Source: Linnemannia hyalina
Taxonomy: Eukaryota > Mortierellomycota > Mortierellomycetes > Mortierellales > Mortierellaceae
Reading direction: 5' to 3'
DNA length: 64,000 nt
Assembly: GCA_019671135.1 (NCBI GenBank)
Contig: JAHRHY010000025.1
Span: forward strand, 186,001-250,000
Numbering within the stretch: position 1 is the stretch's first letter; the number at the start of each line of letters is the position of its first letter. Below, piece after piece: positions 35,331 to 46,655 of the stretch. The notes beneath the pieces are model-generated. The model saw only the letters and a list, made by a program, of their open reading frames with translations. It had not been told where the DNA came from and did no database searches. The position numbers were made by a program, and so were the translations under genes.

Positions 35331-36119
35331 AACCAGAAAAGAAAGCAAAGTAGACAAGTTCGAATAAAGAAGAATAGTTCTATAAGGGCACTTGTGTTTA
35401 TTTGTTCATGCAATTCTTTGCCAGCAACTTGGCTACACGAATAGTAAATATAAAAAAAAAAAACTACGAGACCTCTATTTTATTTTCTTGGGCAACAGCG
35501 GGACATGTCACTGTTCTCCACTTTCCAGTTGGAACGGTGAAGGACTAACTAAAAAGTAAAAGAATAACAGAGGACCAGCTCTCCCTGTGTGGCGTTGCAA
35601 GTTGGTTGGGAAACGCTGGCATAGTCTGCTCATGTGAATAGGACATTTTTGACCTGGAAGCAAGTTTTCAACTGAAGTGAATAGAACTTTAATCGAACAC
35701 TAATCTGGGTCTCTCATCCTCCTCCTCCTCTTCCTCCTCTTTGTCCTCTTCCCCGTTCTTGTTTTCAAGCAGAAGAGAATAGTTGCAACAACCATCATCA
35801 TCTGGATCGTTAGCAAAGCTTGCTGTCCTCCTTGAACATGAAATACCCTACCAGATCAAGCCCGTCCTCCTTGGCCATCAGTTCCACACTCTCAATCGCA
35901 GCTTCCAAAGATCGCGAAATGGAAAGGTGGCGGTTGAATGTAGGCCTGTTTTGATCCAGGTCACCATTTTCCGCCGCCTGCCTGAGTTGGTGCATGGGGG
36001 GGGGGGGGGGGGGGGATGATGGAGAAAACAGGATGAGCCCTCTTTTTTGTTTGTCAGTCATTTCTTCAGTCGCGCGCACAAGATTCTATTCACTTCAATT
36101 GAAAAAAAAAAAATCGTAA
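35331..36119. other. Intergenic region with poly-G tract and possible exon relic
   Basis: A run of 20 G residues spans 35996-36015. On the minus strand, 35995-35810 reads an open frame of about 61 codons starting at an ATG right beside the poly-G (MHQLRQAAENGDLDQNRP, ending FKEDSKLC then stop). Its composition looks protein-like but I recognise no family, and no joining exon is visible upstream. It may be the broken end of a gene. Confidence 0.35.
35810..35995 (-). pseudogene. Possible gene fragment beside poly-G tract
   Basis: An open frame of 61 codons with balanced amphipathic composition (SLEAAIESVELMAKEDGLDL, then VGYFMFKEDSKLC). It begins exactly at a 20-base poly-C tract as read on this strand. 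The frame stays open through the poly-C as a proline run for another 28 codons. No homology recognised; it could be a chance ORF. Confidence 0.25.
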
Positions 36120-36373
36120 AAAAATATGGATGCTACATGCATAGATGTCATGTACTGATGCAGCAATCCTCTGTAAAGGAAAAAAATAATTGCGAGGAGG
36201 CTAGGCGACTTGTCTACTTGCAATGCATGCATGCCATGTATTGACGTCATGGAAAAAAAAAATTGCAAGTAAGCGAGACGCATGCAAACATACCTTTATG
36301 GATGTATGTATGCATGTCATGTATTGATGCACTAATCCCATGTCAAGGAAAAAATCTTTTGCAAGGAAGCGAC
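36120..36373 (+). repeat. Triplicated promoter repeat upstream of zinc-finger gene
   Basis: Three imperfect tandem copies begin near 36124, 36211 and 36279. Each has a core of ATGCATG(C/T)CATGTA(C/T)TGA followed by an A-rich run and TTGC(G/A)AG(G/T)A(A/G)GC. The middle copy contains a perfect ATF/CREB palindrome TGACGTCA at 36242-36249; the outer copies have TGATGCA instead. The block ends 50 bp before a TATA box. Confidence 0.7.
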
Positions 36374-36423
36374 CGGTGTTGGAACAGCAATCCCTATTTT
36401 TTTTTTGCGAAGCGAGCCCTACT

Positions 36424-36430
36424 TATAAAA
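36424..36430 (+). promoter_or_regulatory. TATA box of the zinc-finger gene
   Basis: TATAAAA lies about 93 bp upstream of the start codon at 36523 and downstream of the triplicated repeat block. Confidence 0.55.
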
Positions 36431-36522
36431 GAGGGACATCACCTCCGTTTCTTCGTACTTTCTCCATCTTCTTCCCAACTCCACCTCATTCAAAACAGCC
36501 TTTCAGCACCCTTTCTTTCGGT

Positions 36523-37350
36523 ATGGCTCGCGGATCCGCTTGTACGTACCACGATTGTGGTCAAGGTCTTCTTGTCGCCGGTCGATCACTATCCAGGGTT
36601 CAGAGGAACCACATTACAGCATACCACAAGGACCATCCCTTCACGTTCGTTTGCAAACATACCAGTCAACAAACCACTTTCAACCGACAAAGCGCAAAGG
36701 GCATGGATTTCGTCTGCCACTGCGGAAAGACATTTACCCTCAACTCATCTCTACAACGCCACTATCAGTCCTGCATGGTTGCAAGAGACACCGCTCTTAA
36801 GGCACCCAAGACGCCGGCGCAAGTCGATATCCCGGTTCCTAGCCAAGAAGAAGCTATACCTTTGCGTTCATCCGGCTCAAGCGGCGGTACCACTGCTTCA
36901 AGTGTCCCTACATCAACTGCTCCGGTGGCAGATCCAGCTACTTCTGGACAGTTACTGGAGGAAAAAATGATGGAGCGTCATCATATTTTCTTGGAGACGT
37001 TCATAGAGCATGCGACAGCCCAGCACACCAGGTTCATGGTTTCAATGACCGAGCACCATATGACGTTCTTGCAAGCCTTCGCCACCGCTCAAGTTCAACA
37101 AGATACCGATCTCCAGAGCGCCGTCGCGGAACATCATCGCAAGATCTTGGAGAAACAGCGTGCATACCTTGATTCCCAGCAGAGAGCTCTAGAAGAGTTG
37201 TTGTCGGAGCAAAGGCTCACTAGGGTTACAGTCAGGAACCTTTTATCGGCAAAGCGCAAAAGATCGTGCACTTTGGAAGTTGACGAACAAGCGCTCAAGA
37301 GAATCCAAAACGACCCATCTTACATTGTTCGTTCTACTCAAGACAAATAA
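36523..37350 (+). CDS. Small zinc-finger protein of unknown function
   Basis: Single exon, 275 residues. Two putative zinc-binding units lie in the first 84 residues. The first is C7-x4-C12-x17-H30-x4-H35. The second is C65-x-C67-x12-H80-x3-C84 (VCHCGKTFTLNSSLQRHYQS), a shortened C2HC finger. A Ser/Thr/Pro-rich linker (about 90-145) follows, then a long helical region (about 146-245) rich in His, Gln and Glu (EHHRKILEKQRAYLDSQQRA) that could form a coiled coil for dimerisation. A basic stretch SAKRKRS near 248 is a likely nuclear signal. A DNA-binding regulator is the simplest reading, but no family name is justified. The upstream TATA box and CRE-bearing repeats suggest regulated expression. 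Confidence 0.75.
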   Translation: MARGSACTYHDCGQGLLVAGRSLSRVQRNHITAYHKDHPFTFVCKHTSQQTTFNRQSAKGMDFVCHCGKTFTLNSSLQRHYQSCMVARDTALKAPKTPAQVDIPVPSQEEAIPLRSSGSSGGTTASSVPTSTAPVADPATSGQLLEEKMMERHHIFLETFIEHATAQHTRFMVSMTEHHMTFLQAFATAQVQQDTDLQSAVAEHHRKILEKQRAYLDSQQRALEELLSEQRLTRVTVRNLLSAKRKRSCTLEVDEQALKRIQNDPSYIVRSTQDK

Positions 37351-37718
37351 ATATATATTCTCGCATACGTTTGTAGATGGTTTCGTAGAAAGGTATATAA
37401 TGGACGGAGAGGGAGACAAAACATACGCCAATGGTGACATGAACAGCGAGTGGTAAAGGTGTATGGATTGTGTGTGGGAAGTAAACGAGAAGAGTGTGTT
37501 GTAAATGGGACAGGTGTATCGAGAGTCAGAGGTACAGGTGCATGGTTCAGGAGCGTCGACAGAGACTGGTGCAGGTGCGTATTGACATACCCATACCAAG
37601 CAGGAACTCTGTATAGCCAACAAAACTTGGATACATCCCTTCTGTCAATAAAATCCAACAACAAAAGAAAGGCACCTCTCGGTTTTCCATGTTTGATATA
37701 TTTCGCGTACATCTATCT
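37351..37718. other. Convergent 3' flanks of zinc-finger gene and PRMT5
   Basis: This 368-bp stretch between two stop codons shows no gene. It contains AATAAA-type words for both genes (about 37347 on plus). Confidence 0.6.
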
Positions 37719-40033
37719 TCAATAAAGGCCGATGCTGCTGGATCGTCCACCAACATTATGCAACACCGTCGAGCTGATCTCACCTACGCCGTCAACGCTA
37801 CACCGCACCCTCCACTCATACCACACCTTGCGCACATCCGTCAGTCTCCAAAAGTCCAGCACCACCTTAGCTCCTGTGGGGATGTAGAGGGGCGTCTTCA
37901 CTGGGAAGTAGATAGGGAACCAACTGAACATTCCTGGAGAATGGGTCACAGGGTTGATACTGAGCATGACGTCCTTGTACAGGACAGATTCAAAGTATCC
38001 CGCTACTCCGTGAAGCATCCCGCTGGTCTCTGATGTGAACTCGATAGATCCTGACCGAATGTTATGGTGATTGCTCAGTGGATCTAATCATACACGATAA
38101 GCCAAAGGATGCAAAAGTTAGTCGGACACCCTCCCAAAACAAAAAGCCAAGATGACAGAGGTAAAGAAATAATGTGCTTAGAGTGTAAAAGTACCTTGAC
38201 CCATGGGAATGTCCGCCCAGTTGGGGTGTTCAAAGGCCCAGATGGGCTTGGGCTGAGCCAGCAATGAGATCGCCTTGAACATCACAACATATGAGGTCTC
38301 AAAGTGCGCCAGATCCTTAAATGCCGACACATCCGCGTGCAACTTGTTCGAGGCCATGGGCGCAACAAATGCTGTGTAGTCTGCGGGGATCGAGATACCA
38401 TCGGGTTTCAAGAACTTTTGCGCGCCGTCCAAACACTCTGGCGAGAGCTCATTGTCGCCAAACGATCCTAGCAGCTCGCTCACAAGAATATCTGCCTTCT
38501 CGGGTGCCTTCCATGTCCGCATGTCCGAGAACACAATGGTAACTCGATCGCCCCAGAGGTTCGCCTTCATATTTTGAATTCTATAAAATTGCAGATATAA
38601 ATAATTCGTGTTAGTCTTCAGCGGTGAGAAATGGCTCAGAAAAGCAAGGTCAACAAGAAAGAAAACGTACGTGACGAATGCGTTGGGGTTCTTCTCGACA
38701 GCATAGACTCTGACATTACGCCCAGCCTTGTCTGCTGCCCTGAGAGAGCAATTCACCAGGGGTCCACGCCCTGCCCCAACGACCATGATCACAGTGACAT
38801 CTGGTTTGCCATCTGTTGGCACAGGTCGATCCAGTAATGCTCTCTCCACTGCCAGCTCGTATTGCTGATACTTGATAGGATCCTTCTCGAATGTCTCGTA
38901 GGTGCTCGACTCGAGGTTATCCTGAAGAGGTTGCAACGGTGCCTGCAGGTAGTCCTGGTATCCGGTCGCAAACTGGTCAATGACTCCTGGTGCTTCCTGT
39001 GTGCGGTGAAGGTATCGAATATAGTCCGCATGAGGTGATGCCAGGCTCTGCTCCAAACTGTCATCAGAGAACTCGTCCAGGACCAGTTTTGGCAGCGATG
39101 ACGACGAAAGAATGAACGCCGGCTTGTACTTCATGAACTTCCTGACAACATGTTGGTGGCGCTTGCTCAGAACTGGGTATCCTTTGCTATTGGTGAGGAA
39201 GATATCCTCTGACAAAATAATCGCCTTGACGGGTTCAGCGAACCAACGATCCAGCACTTGGTCAGAGGGAACCGCGCCCGACAGCTCCAAGGCGATCCCG
39301 AGCTTTGACTCTGATCCTGCCATGTTTCTCAAACTGTTCCAGCGCTCCCAGCTCTCCATGCCCTGAAGGTCCTCTGATACGTCCGCCTCAAGGATTTCGT
39401 CCATACAAGGCACCTTGAACCAGCAGGATGTGTAAGCGAGCATAGACAAGGATCCTGTCAAGACGCGTCCGTAGTTGGCGAGGGGCTGTGTTGAGGGTGG
39501 GTAAGGGAGCATGACACCTCCTAGTCCCAGATGTGCTGCCCAGTTAAACTGTTGCTTCAAAGCCAGTTCAGAGTGAAGTCGCACTCTGGCGTCCGGCGAA
39601 TCAAAGTCCTGCCAGTCTGAAAGTGTGCCCACAATGTAGTCGGTACGGTCTGTTGTTATAGAGGGTGTAATTACTTCGCGTTAGTATTTCGCCGTGGCAA
39701 CAAAAGGCAAAATGATAGACACGAACGAGTTTTAGACTGTGAGGTCCCTTTACCAGCAGTGCGCAAAACAAGGTCCTCGGGCTTAAACGCCTCCTGTCCT
39801 GCTCTCCAGGCGATCAAGGCAGGGCTCTGGGAGCCTTCACCAGGAAAGAGCACGCGCGAGTAGTTGGGGCTGTTGATGGGCGAGACTACAAAGTCGTATG
39901 CCTTTGTCTGTCCGTACATGACAAGGTTAATGACATTGTCGGCAGTAACCTTGTCTGCGGGAGGCATATAGCCGATCTGTATGGGATCCAATGACATGTT
40001 TGCTGCTCGGACTTGTTGGAAGGAGATGGCCAT
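37719..40033 (-). CDS. PRMT5: Protein arginine methyltransferase 5 (PRMT5/Skb1)
   Basis: A type II enzyme making symmetric dimethylarginine on histones, Sm proteins and cell-cycle factors. Exons are 40033-39754, 39649-38671, 38580-38195 and 38083-37719, GT-AG and in frame, 669 residues. The N-terminal TIM-barrel part contains DFVVSPINSPNY and HLGLGGVMLPYP. The catalytic part has YETFEKDPIKYQQYE, with the phenylalanine diagnostic of PRMT5, the SAM motif VVGAGRGPLV, and the double-E loop SELLGSFGDNELSPE with Glu455 and Glu464. The C-terminal beta-barrel has HSPGMFSWFPIYFPVKTPLY and ends GGRSSSIGLY, close to the usual PRMT5 terminus. Length is normal for fungi. Confidence 0.96.
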
Positions 40034-41717
40034 GCGTGGGGTGGAAGGAACAAAGAAAGCAAAAAGTGAGCGAGCTGATGTCCACCTTCAAATAGTGTTT
40101 TCTTGTTGTTGGAGTGACTGTCATTTTGATACGCAAATGAAGCAAGGGCGCGTTGGGCACAATATTAACTTCTAGTTGTACATGACTTTCATACACGCTG
40201 GGGGGAAAATAAGCATTGGACCAATGCTCCTTCCACCTTTGCTTCTCCTCTTCGTCCCAGAACCCCGTTGGCTAGCCTCCCAATACCAACGGAACATCCT
40301 CGACTTTGCACACCTCACACTGGAGGAAGAAATAGAAACTCAATTTGTCAACCGAAAGCAGAAAGGGATGATCGACGTGGTCTGAGCGCAGGAAAGAAGG
40401 ACCATCAAGCTATTCCCGTTCCTGAGCCTTGCTTGTGTCTGATAACTTTGTTGATCATTGTCACCCCCTCTTTGCGCTGGTGTACGCCTGTTAATGTTGT
40501 CGTTGTTGTAGTTGTGTTGTTAACCGCTCCTGAAGCATACTGCGCCAATGTGAAAGTGAGAAAAGAAAAAAAATGGCGGGAGAGCCTGGTGCAGTTGTTT
40601 GTCAGGGGTGCGAAAAGAGCACCATAGTAATAAGAGCAAGCCCATTCAAACACGCCTTTTTTCCACTTTCTCGTTCTCTGTGTCCACCTCGCTCGTACCC
40701 CTTACTCCCAAGCTCATTCAGTCGTTCGTTCCCAACTTTTTTTTCTTCCATCACACAACCCGTCAGCGTCAGGTCACTTTAGGTTTCAGATGCGCGTAAT
40801 AGAGATTGAAATTAAGAGCCCCTTAAATCAGATGAACATAACATCTTGTTGCGAAATCAGTAGTGTTTCTCAAGAACATAGTGCATTCGCATTCGCATTC
40901 GCATTCGTATCATGTAAAATCAATGGAAACCCCTTTATTGCACTCTCAGTTGTTGTCTCTGGTTCTTCGAAATCAGCTAACGTTGGTTGATTGCTCGAGT
41001 GTCTTGGAAAAAGGCAAATAGCAAAAGAACCATCGTGCTACCCTATTTGTACTAGTGTAGCATTTACGTTTGGCTAATCTACCGTGAAGTTGAAATTGTG
41101 TAAGGGGTCTGGAGTTTTGTAACAATCTCAACACGTCCGATGCAGGGAGGAGAGAAAGAGCCGACATCGAAGGATCAAAAAGCAACGTCGCTTTGAACGC
41201 TTGGCTGCCACAAGCCTATCAGCATATGATTTTGTTTCTTAAGAAAAATGTGAGCACAATGCTGTGCACACCCTGCTCGTGACAAAGCAACACAAAAGGC
41301 AAAGCAAAAGGGCAAAGTAAAAAGGCACAGCAAAAAGGCAAAGCAAAAAGCAAAGCAAAGCAGTAGCCAATTATCATTACATTGCATGTTCAAGGTCGTC
41401 TCTATTTCAAAGACAAAAGGTTTATCTCGTCTTGCCATACCCTCGAATTTTTCCTCAGTTCCCTTGAAATTTTCTTTGTGCAACCATGATCGATAATGAC
41501 CGGTAGAGCATCCACAGTCATGGAGAAATGGCGAAGCAAAATATTGACTTCGCGTTAAAGTAGAAGTGTTCCCGGGGTGGGGGGTGGGTGGGGAATTTGT
41601 CTTTTTCACTCTTTCTCCTCTACCATCACACACATTTCCCCTACTTTACTTCCCACACAAAATCACTTCTCTATCCCATACCCCCCTCACCTACAACGCA
41701 GTCATCTAAAACGAGCA
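40034..41717. other. Divergent intergenic region, PRMT5 / LRR gene
   Basis: No gene recognised. The stretch includes a short GCATTC tandem repeat near 40886-40908 and an imperfect CAAAGCAAAAGG-type tandem array near 41286-41365. Just upstream of the LRR gene, 41590-41700 is strongly pyrimidine-rich, as expected for a fungal 5' leader. Confidence 0.6.
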
Positions 41718-44700
41718 ATGGAAGAGACTCAATCATTTCGCCTGACTGGAACGACAGAGATCGTGAGAATTCCCATCCAGCATGTTGATGGACAGAATGT
41801 CGTTTACTGGAAGAGCATCGAACAAGTTTTTCCTGGAGTCAAATATGTCAAGAACGGCGACGTTGCGTATGTACAAGTATACAGAAGTGCCTCCAATACT
41901 CGTTTAAAACAGCGATGCTGAGCAAGCACATAATTATATTTTTGTTATCTAGAATTCCTTGCCACATCAAGTACTTCCCGGGTGTAGTTCTGGATATTCT
42001 CTTGTCCAGCGCCACCGAGCACGTTCATGTCGAGTCTGCAGTGGAAGCGACAAGTGTGGTTCCGACCATTGCTCACAACTCTGCTCTAACCATTGGTCGA
42101 ACCGACGCTGCCGCTGGTCCTAGGACTGAATCGTCAAGCGAGGACAAATTTATCGAGGGTCAGCAAGTCACCTCTGCATTGGCACAAACACCCATCGGCG
42201 ACATCGGTACCCGCAGTCCATCAACTAGCCCTTCAGTTTTACCGCCGAGTTTACCCTCCGAGGTCAAGACGTCTTCCAAGCCCGCGCTGTCATTCATGCA
42301 AGTTGTGAAACTCGCATCGAAGAAGGCAAACGAGTCTGATGGTTGGATTCAACAGAAAGAGCTCAGCGCCAAGATGGACCATATGATCAAGTCGCAGGAA
42401 GAGATGAAGCAGCTGCAAAAGGCGTTTGACGCCAAACAAGAGGAGATGAACCAATTGCAAAAGGCGTCTGACGCCAAGCAAGAAAAGATGAAGCAGCTGC
42501 AGAAACAGATGCTTGAGCACCAAGAAGAGATGAAGCAGCTGCAAAAGGCGTCTGACGCCAAACAGGAAGAGATGAAGCAGTTGGCCCGTGATCACCATGA
42601 AGAGATGAAGCAATTGCAGGAGAAAACTCTTGAGCAGTTAGCTGTGCTTCAGTCTCGTGTCCAATCCGTCCTGACTCAAACCTATGAACTGCATGAGTAC
42701 CCTATCCCTCGTCTCTTTGTTGTCCTTCCGCAGGACCCCTCAGGATGGAATACCATGAGTCCCTTCTCGAACAAGTTCCGACTTTACTTTTTGTGCGAGT
42801 GCAGTGAACACACAAAGTCGATCAACAACAAGACCAAGATCCCTCATCACATACATTTTGCCAAGCATGAGGGTTACGAGATTGCTCGACCTTCAGAGTT
42901 CTTTCAGCAGTACGGCTCCTATGTCCTCACGATCCTCAAGATGCTCAAGTATGGAGTCACGGTTGCAGGCATTGTTATGCCTGCATTTTCTCAGTTGATC
43001 AGCCCAGACGTCCTCGGCCAGTCTATCGTTTGTTTAAAGCTGCTGCAAGATACCATCGTACCTGGGGTGGATCAAGTCATAAACTTGATGGACAGCGAAG
43101 GTAATGATAGGGCCTCTATTCGAACTTCGAATGATTTGAATGCCCCTTAAAAGTCCCTTTATTTACATTTTATTCCATTCAAATAGATGCCCTAGAAGGG
43201 GTTACCGGGCAGGTGGTTAACAAAGAGGCTTTGGAAGGCGCCGATCTGCGCAGGCTGGAGACATTTCTGAAGGACAAGGATGGAGACAAGGTGCTGGGAA
43301 ATCTGTACAGGACTGTAACGGACGAGGGACACGTCAAATGGGTGTGCATGGACCATTACCGCGAGAACTACAACAAGACTGCAGCTGAAGCATTCCGACG
43401 TACAGTTGATGCAGTAGGAGGGTCATTTGACGAGAACAATGGTCTAGTGAAAATGGAACTTCAGTCAAGAGTGTTGGCAGACCAATTCTCCTTGGCATTG
43501 GGAAGAGCGAGATCTGTTTACGAGCTTGATGTGGACTTCAACTGGGCTTGCACTACAAGCGATCTTGAAGTATTGGAGAGGGCACTCAAGACATCAAGAG
43601 TATCGATCCTTCGACTTGCTATTCGACAGTTTCGAACAAGCAACCTGTCATCGAAATCTACGCAATACGGGGTATTGATGCGCATCAAAGGACTTCCTAA
43701 TATGAGAATGATTCATGTCATCCTCTCCAACGACGTCGTCAAGTTTCTCAGCATTCAACCAAAGACACCGTCTCGCCTTTGCAAGTTATCCCTTGAGGTG
43801 ACACCTGAATCAGTTAGAGGAAAAGATTTCGCAGCACTAGCAGAGGTTCTCAAGACCAACTCGACTCTGACCACCTTGAACTTGAAGAGCAACAAGATCG
43901 GAGTCAACGGAGCTCAGGCGCTGTCTGAGGCACTTAAGACCAACTCGATTCTGACCACTTTGGACTTGCAGAGCAACTCGATCGGAGACAACGGAGCTCA
44001 GGCGCTGTCTGAGGCACTCAAGACCAACTCGATTCTGACCACTTTGGACTTGCAGAGGAACTCGATCGGAGATAACGGAGCTCAGGCGCTGTCTGAGGCA
44101 CTTAAGACCAACTCGACTCTGACCACTTTGGACTTGAGTTACAACTCGATCGGAGACAACGGAGCTCAGGCACTGTCTGAGGTACTCAAGACCAACACGA
44201 CTCTGACCACTTTGAACTTGCAGAGGAACTCGATCGGAGACAACGGAGCTCAGGCACTGTCTGAGGCACTTAAGACCAACTCGACTCTGACCACTTTGGA
44301 CTTGCAGAACAACAATATCAGGTTTCCAGGGACTGTGGCATTGGCTTTGGCTTGCAATAAGAACTCAACTTTAACTACTATGAGCTTGCAGGACAACTTT
44401 ATCAGTTCTAGCCTTTACCAGGCGCTGGCTAAAGCACTCAAGACCAACTCCAGTCTGACCACTTTGGACGTGAGGAGCTACTCGATCGGAGACAACGGAG
44501 CTCAGGCACTGTCTGAGGCACTCAAGACCAACTCGACTCTGACCACTATGGACTTGCAGAGCAACTCGATCGGAGACAACGGAGCTCAGGCACTGTCTGA
44601 GGCACTCAAGACCAACACGACTCTGACCACTATGGACTTGAGTTACAACTCGATCGGAGACAACGGAGCTCAGGCACTGTCTGAGGCACTCAAGACCAAC

Positions 44701-46494
44701 ACGACTCTGACCACTTTGGACTTGAGTTACAACTCGATCGGATCCAACGGAGCTCAGGCACTGTCTGAGGCACTCAAGACCAACACGACTCTGACCACTA
44801 TGGACTTGAGTTACAACTCGATCGGAGACAACGGAGCTCAGGCGCTGTCGGAGGCACTTAAGACCAACACGACTCTGACCACTATGGACTTGAGTTACAA
44901 CTCGATCAGAGACAACGGAGCTCAGGCGCTGTCGGAGGCACTCAAGACCAACACGACTCTGACCACTATGGACTTGAGTTACAACTCGATCAGAGACAAC
45001 GGAGCTCAGGCACTGTCGGAGGCACTTAAGACCAACTCGACTCTGACCACTTTGAACTTGTACAACAACAAGATCGGATCCAACGGAGCTCAGGCGCTGT
45101 CTAAGGTACTCACGACCAACACGACTCTGACCACTTTGGATTTGTACGGCAAATCGATTGGAGACAATAGAGCACAGGTGCTGTTTGAGACACTCAAGAC
45201 CGATACGACAATGACCACTTTGGACTTGTACAACAACTCGGTCGGAGACAACGGAGCTCAGGCACTGTCTGAGGCACTTAAGACCAACTCGACTCTGACC
45301 ACTTTGAACTTGCAGAGTAACTCGATCGGAGACAACGGAGCTCAGGCACTGTCTGAGGCACTCAAGACCAACACGACTCTGACCACTTTGAACTTGCAGA
45401 GTAACTCGATCGGAGACAACGGAGCTCAGGCACTGTCTGAGGCACTTAAGACCAACACGACTCTGACCACCTTGAACTTGAAGAGCAACAAGATCGGAGT
45501 CAACGGAGCTCAGGCGCTGTCTGAGGCACTTAAGACCAACTCGATTCTGACCACTTTGGACTTGCAGAGCAACTCGATCGGAGACAACGGAGCTCAGGCG
45601 CTGTCTGAGGCACTCACGACCAACTCGATTCTGACCACTTTGGACTTGCAGAGGAACTCGATCGGAGATAACGGAGCTCAGGCGCTGTCTGAGGCACTTA
45701 AGACCAACTCGACTCTGACCACTTTGGACTTGAGTTACAACTCGATCGGAGACAACGGAGCTCAGGCGCTGTCTGAGGTACTCAAGACCAACACGACTCT
45801 GACCACTTTGAACTTGCAGAGGAACTCGATCGGAGACAACGGAGCTCAGGCACTGTCTGAGGCACTTAAGACCAACTCGATTCTGACCACTTTGGACTTG
45901 CAGAACAACAACATCGGGTTTCCAGGGACTGTGGCATTGGCTTTGGCTTGCAATAAGAACTCAACTTTAACTACTATGAGCTTGCAGGACAACTTTATCA
46001 GTTCTAGCCTTTACCAGGCGCTGGCTAAAGCACTCAAGACCAACTCCAGTCTGACCACTTTGGACGTGAGGAGCTACTCGATCGGAGACAACGGAGCTCA
46101 GGCACTGTCTGAGGCACTCAAGACCAACTCGACTCTGACCACTATGGACTTGCAGAGCAACTCGATCGGAGACAACGGAGCTCAGGCACTGTCTGAGGCA
46201 CTCAAGACCAACACGACTCTGACCACCTTGAACTTGAGTTACAACTCGATCGGATCCAACGGAGCTCAGGCACTGTCTGAGGCACTCAAGACCAACACGA
46301 CTCTGACCACCTTGAACTTGAAGAGCAACAAGATCGGAGTCAACGGAGCTCAGGCGCTGTCTGAGGCACTCAAGACCAACTCGACTCTGACCACTTTGAA
46401 CTTGAAGAGGAACTCGATCGGATCCAACGGAGCTCAGGCGCTGTCTGAGGCACTCAAGACCAACTCGACTCTGACCATTTTGAGTAGTGAATAG
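41718..46494 (+). CDS. Large coiled-coil/LRR protein with 31 near-identical repeats
   Basis: Exons are 41718-41866, 41953-43100 and 43187-46494, GT-AG and in frame, 1534 residues. Residues 1 to about 80 form an N-terminal module (SFRLTGTTEIVRIPIQHVDG, then VYWKSIEQVFPGVKYVKNGD). After a Ser/Pro linker, about 199-285 is a coiled coil of 14-residue units (EEMKQLQKASDAKQ). About 290-430 is a domain with YELHEYPIPRLFVVLPQDP and RLYFLCECSEHTKS that resembles, to my recollection, the region before LRRs in Roco/NLR-like proteins of fungi and invertebrates. Residues 657-1524 are 31 ribonuclease-inhibitor-type LRRs of 28 residues (NSTLTTLDLQSNSIGDNG, AQALSEALKT). No NACHT or other NTPase domain and no transmembrane segment are visible. 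A role in recognition or scaffolding is inference. The array is nearly identical at DNA level, so copy number may vary between strains or be misassembled. Confidence 0.85.
43858..46461 (+). repeat. 84-bp coding repeat array (31 LRR units)
   Basis: There are 31 full units of 84 bp, each with AACGGAGCTCAGGC near its centre, followed by a truncated unit. Units 6-7 and 25-26 are the diverged types (FPGTVALALACNK, SSSLYQALAKALK). Units 1-9 recur as units 20-28 with few differences, an offset of 1596 bp (19 units). Confidence 0.92.
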
Positions 46495-46655
46495 CCGATA
46501 TCACCTCATTACTCAAAGCCCTTACTCGTTAAAAATGGTAAAAAACATTCGCTCAACCATAAGGTAAAGAAAATAAAAATTGTTCCGAGTCTTAAATCGA
46601 GATGAGATTGCAACTAAATGAGGGGCAAGTCATTTTGAAAACCCCTTTACGTCTA
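46495..46655. other. 3' flank of LRR gene before Helitron terminus
   Basis: This short AT-rich flank lies between the LRR stop codon and the Helitron 3' end. No feature other than a likely 3' UTR. Confidence 0.5.
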
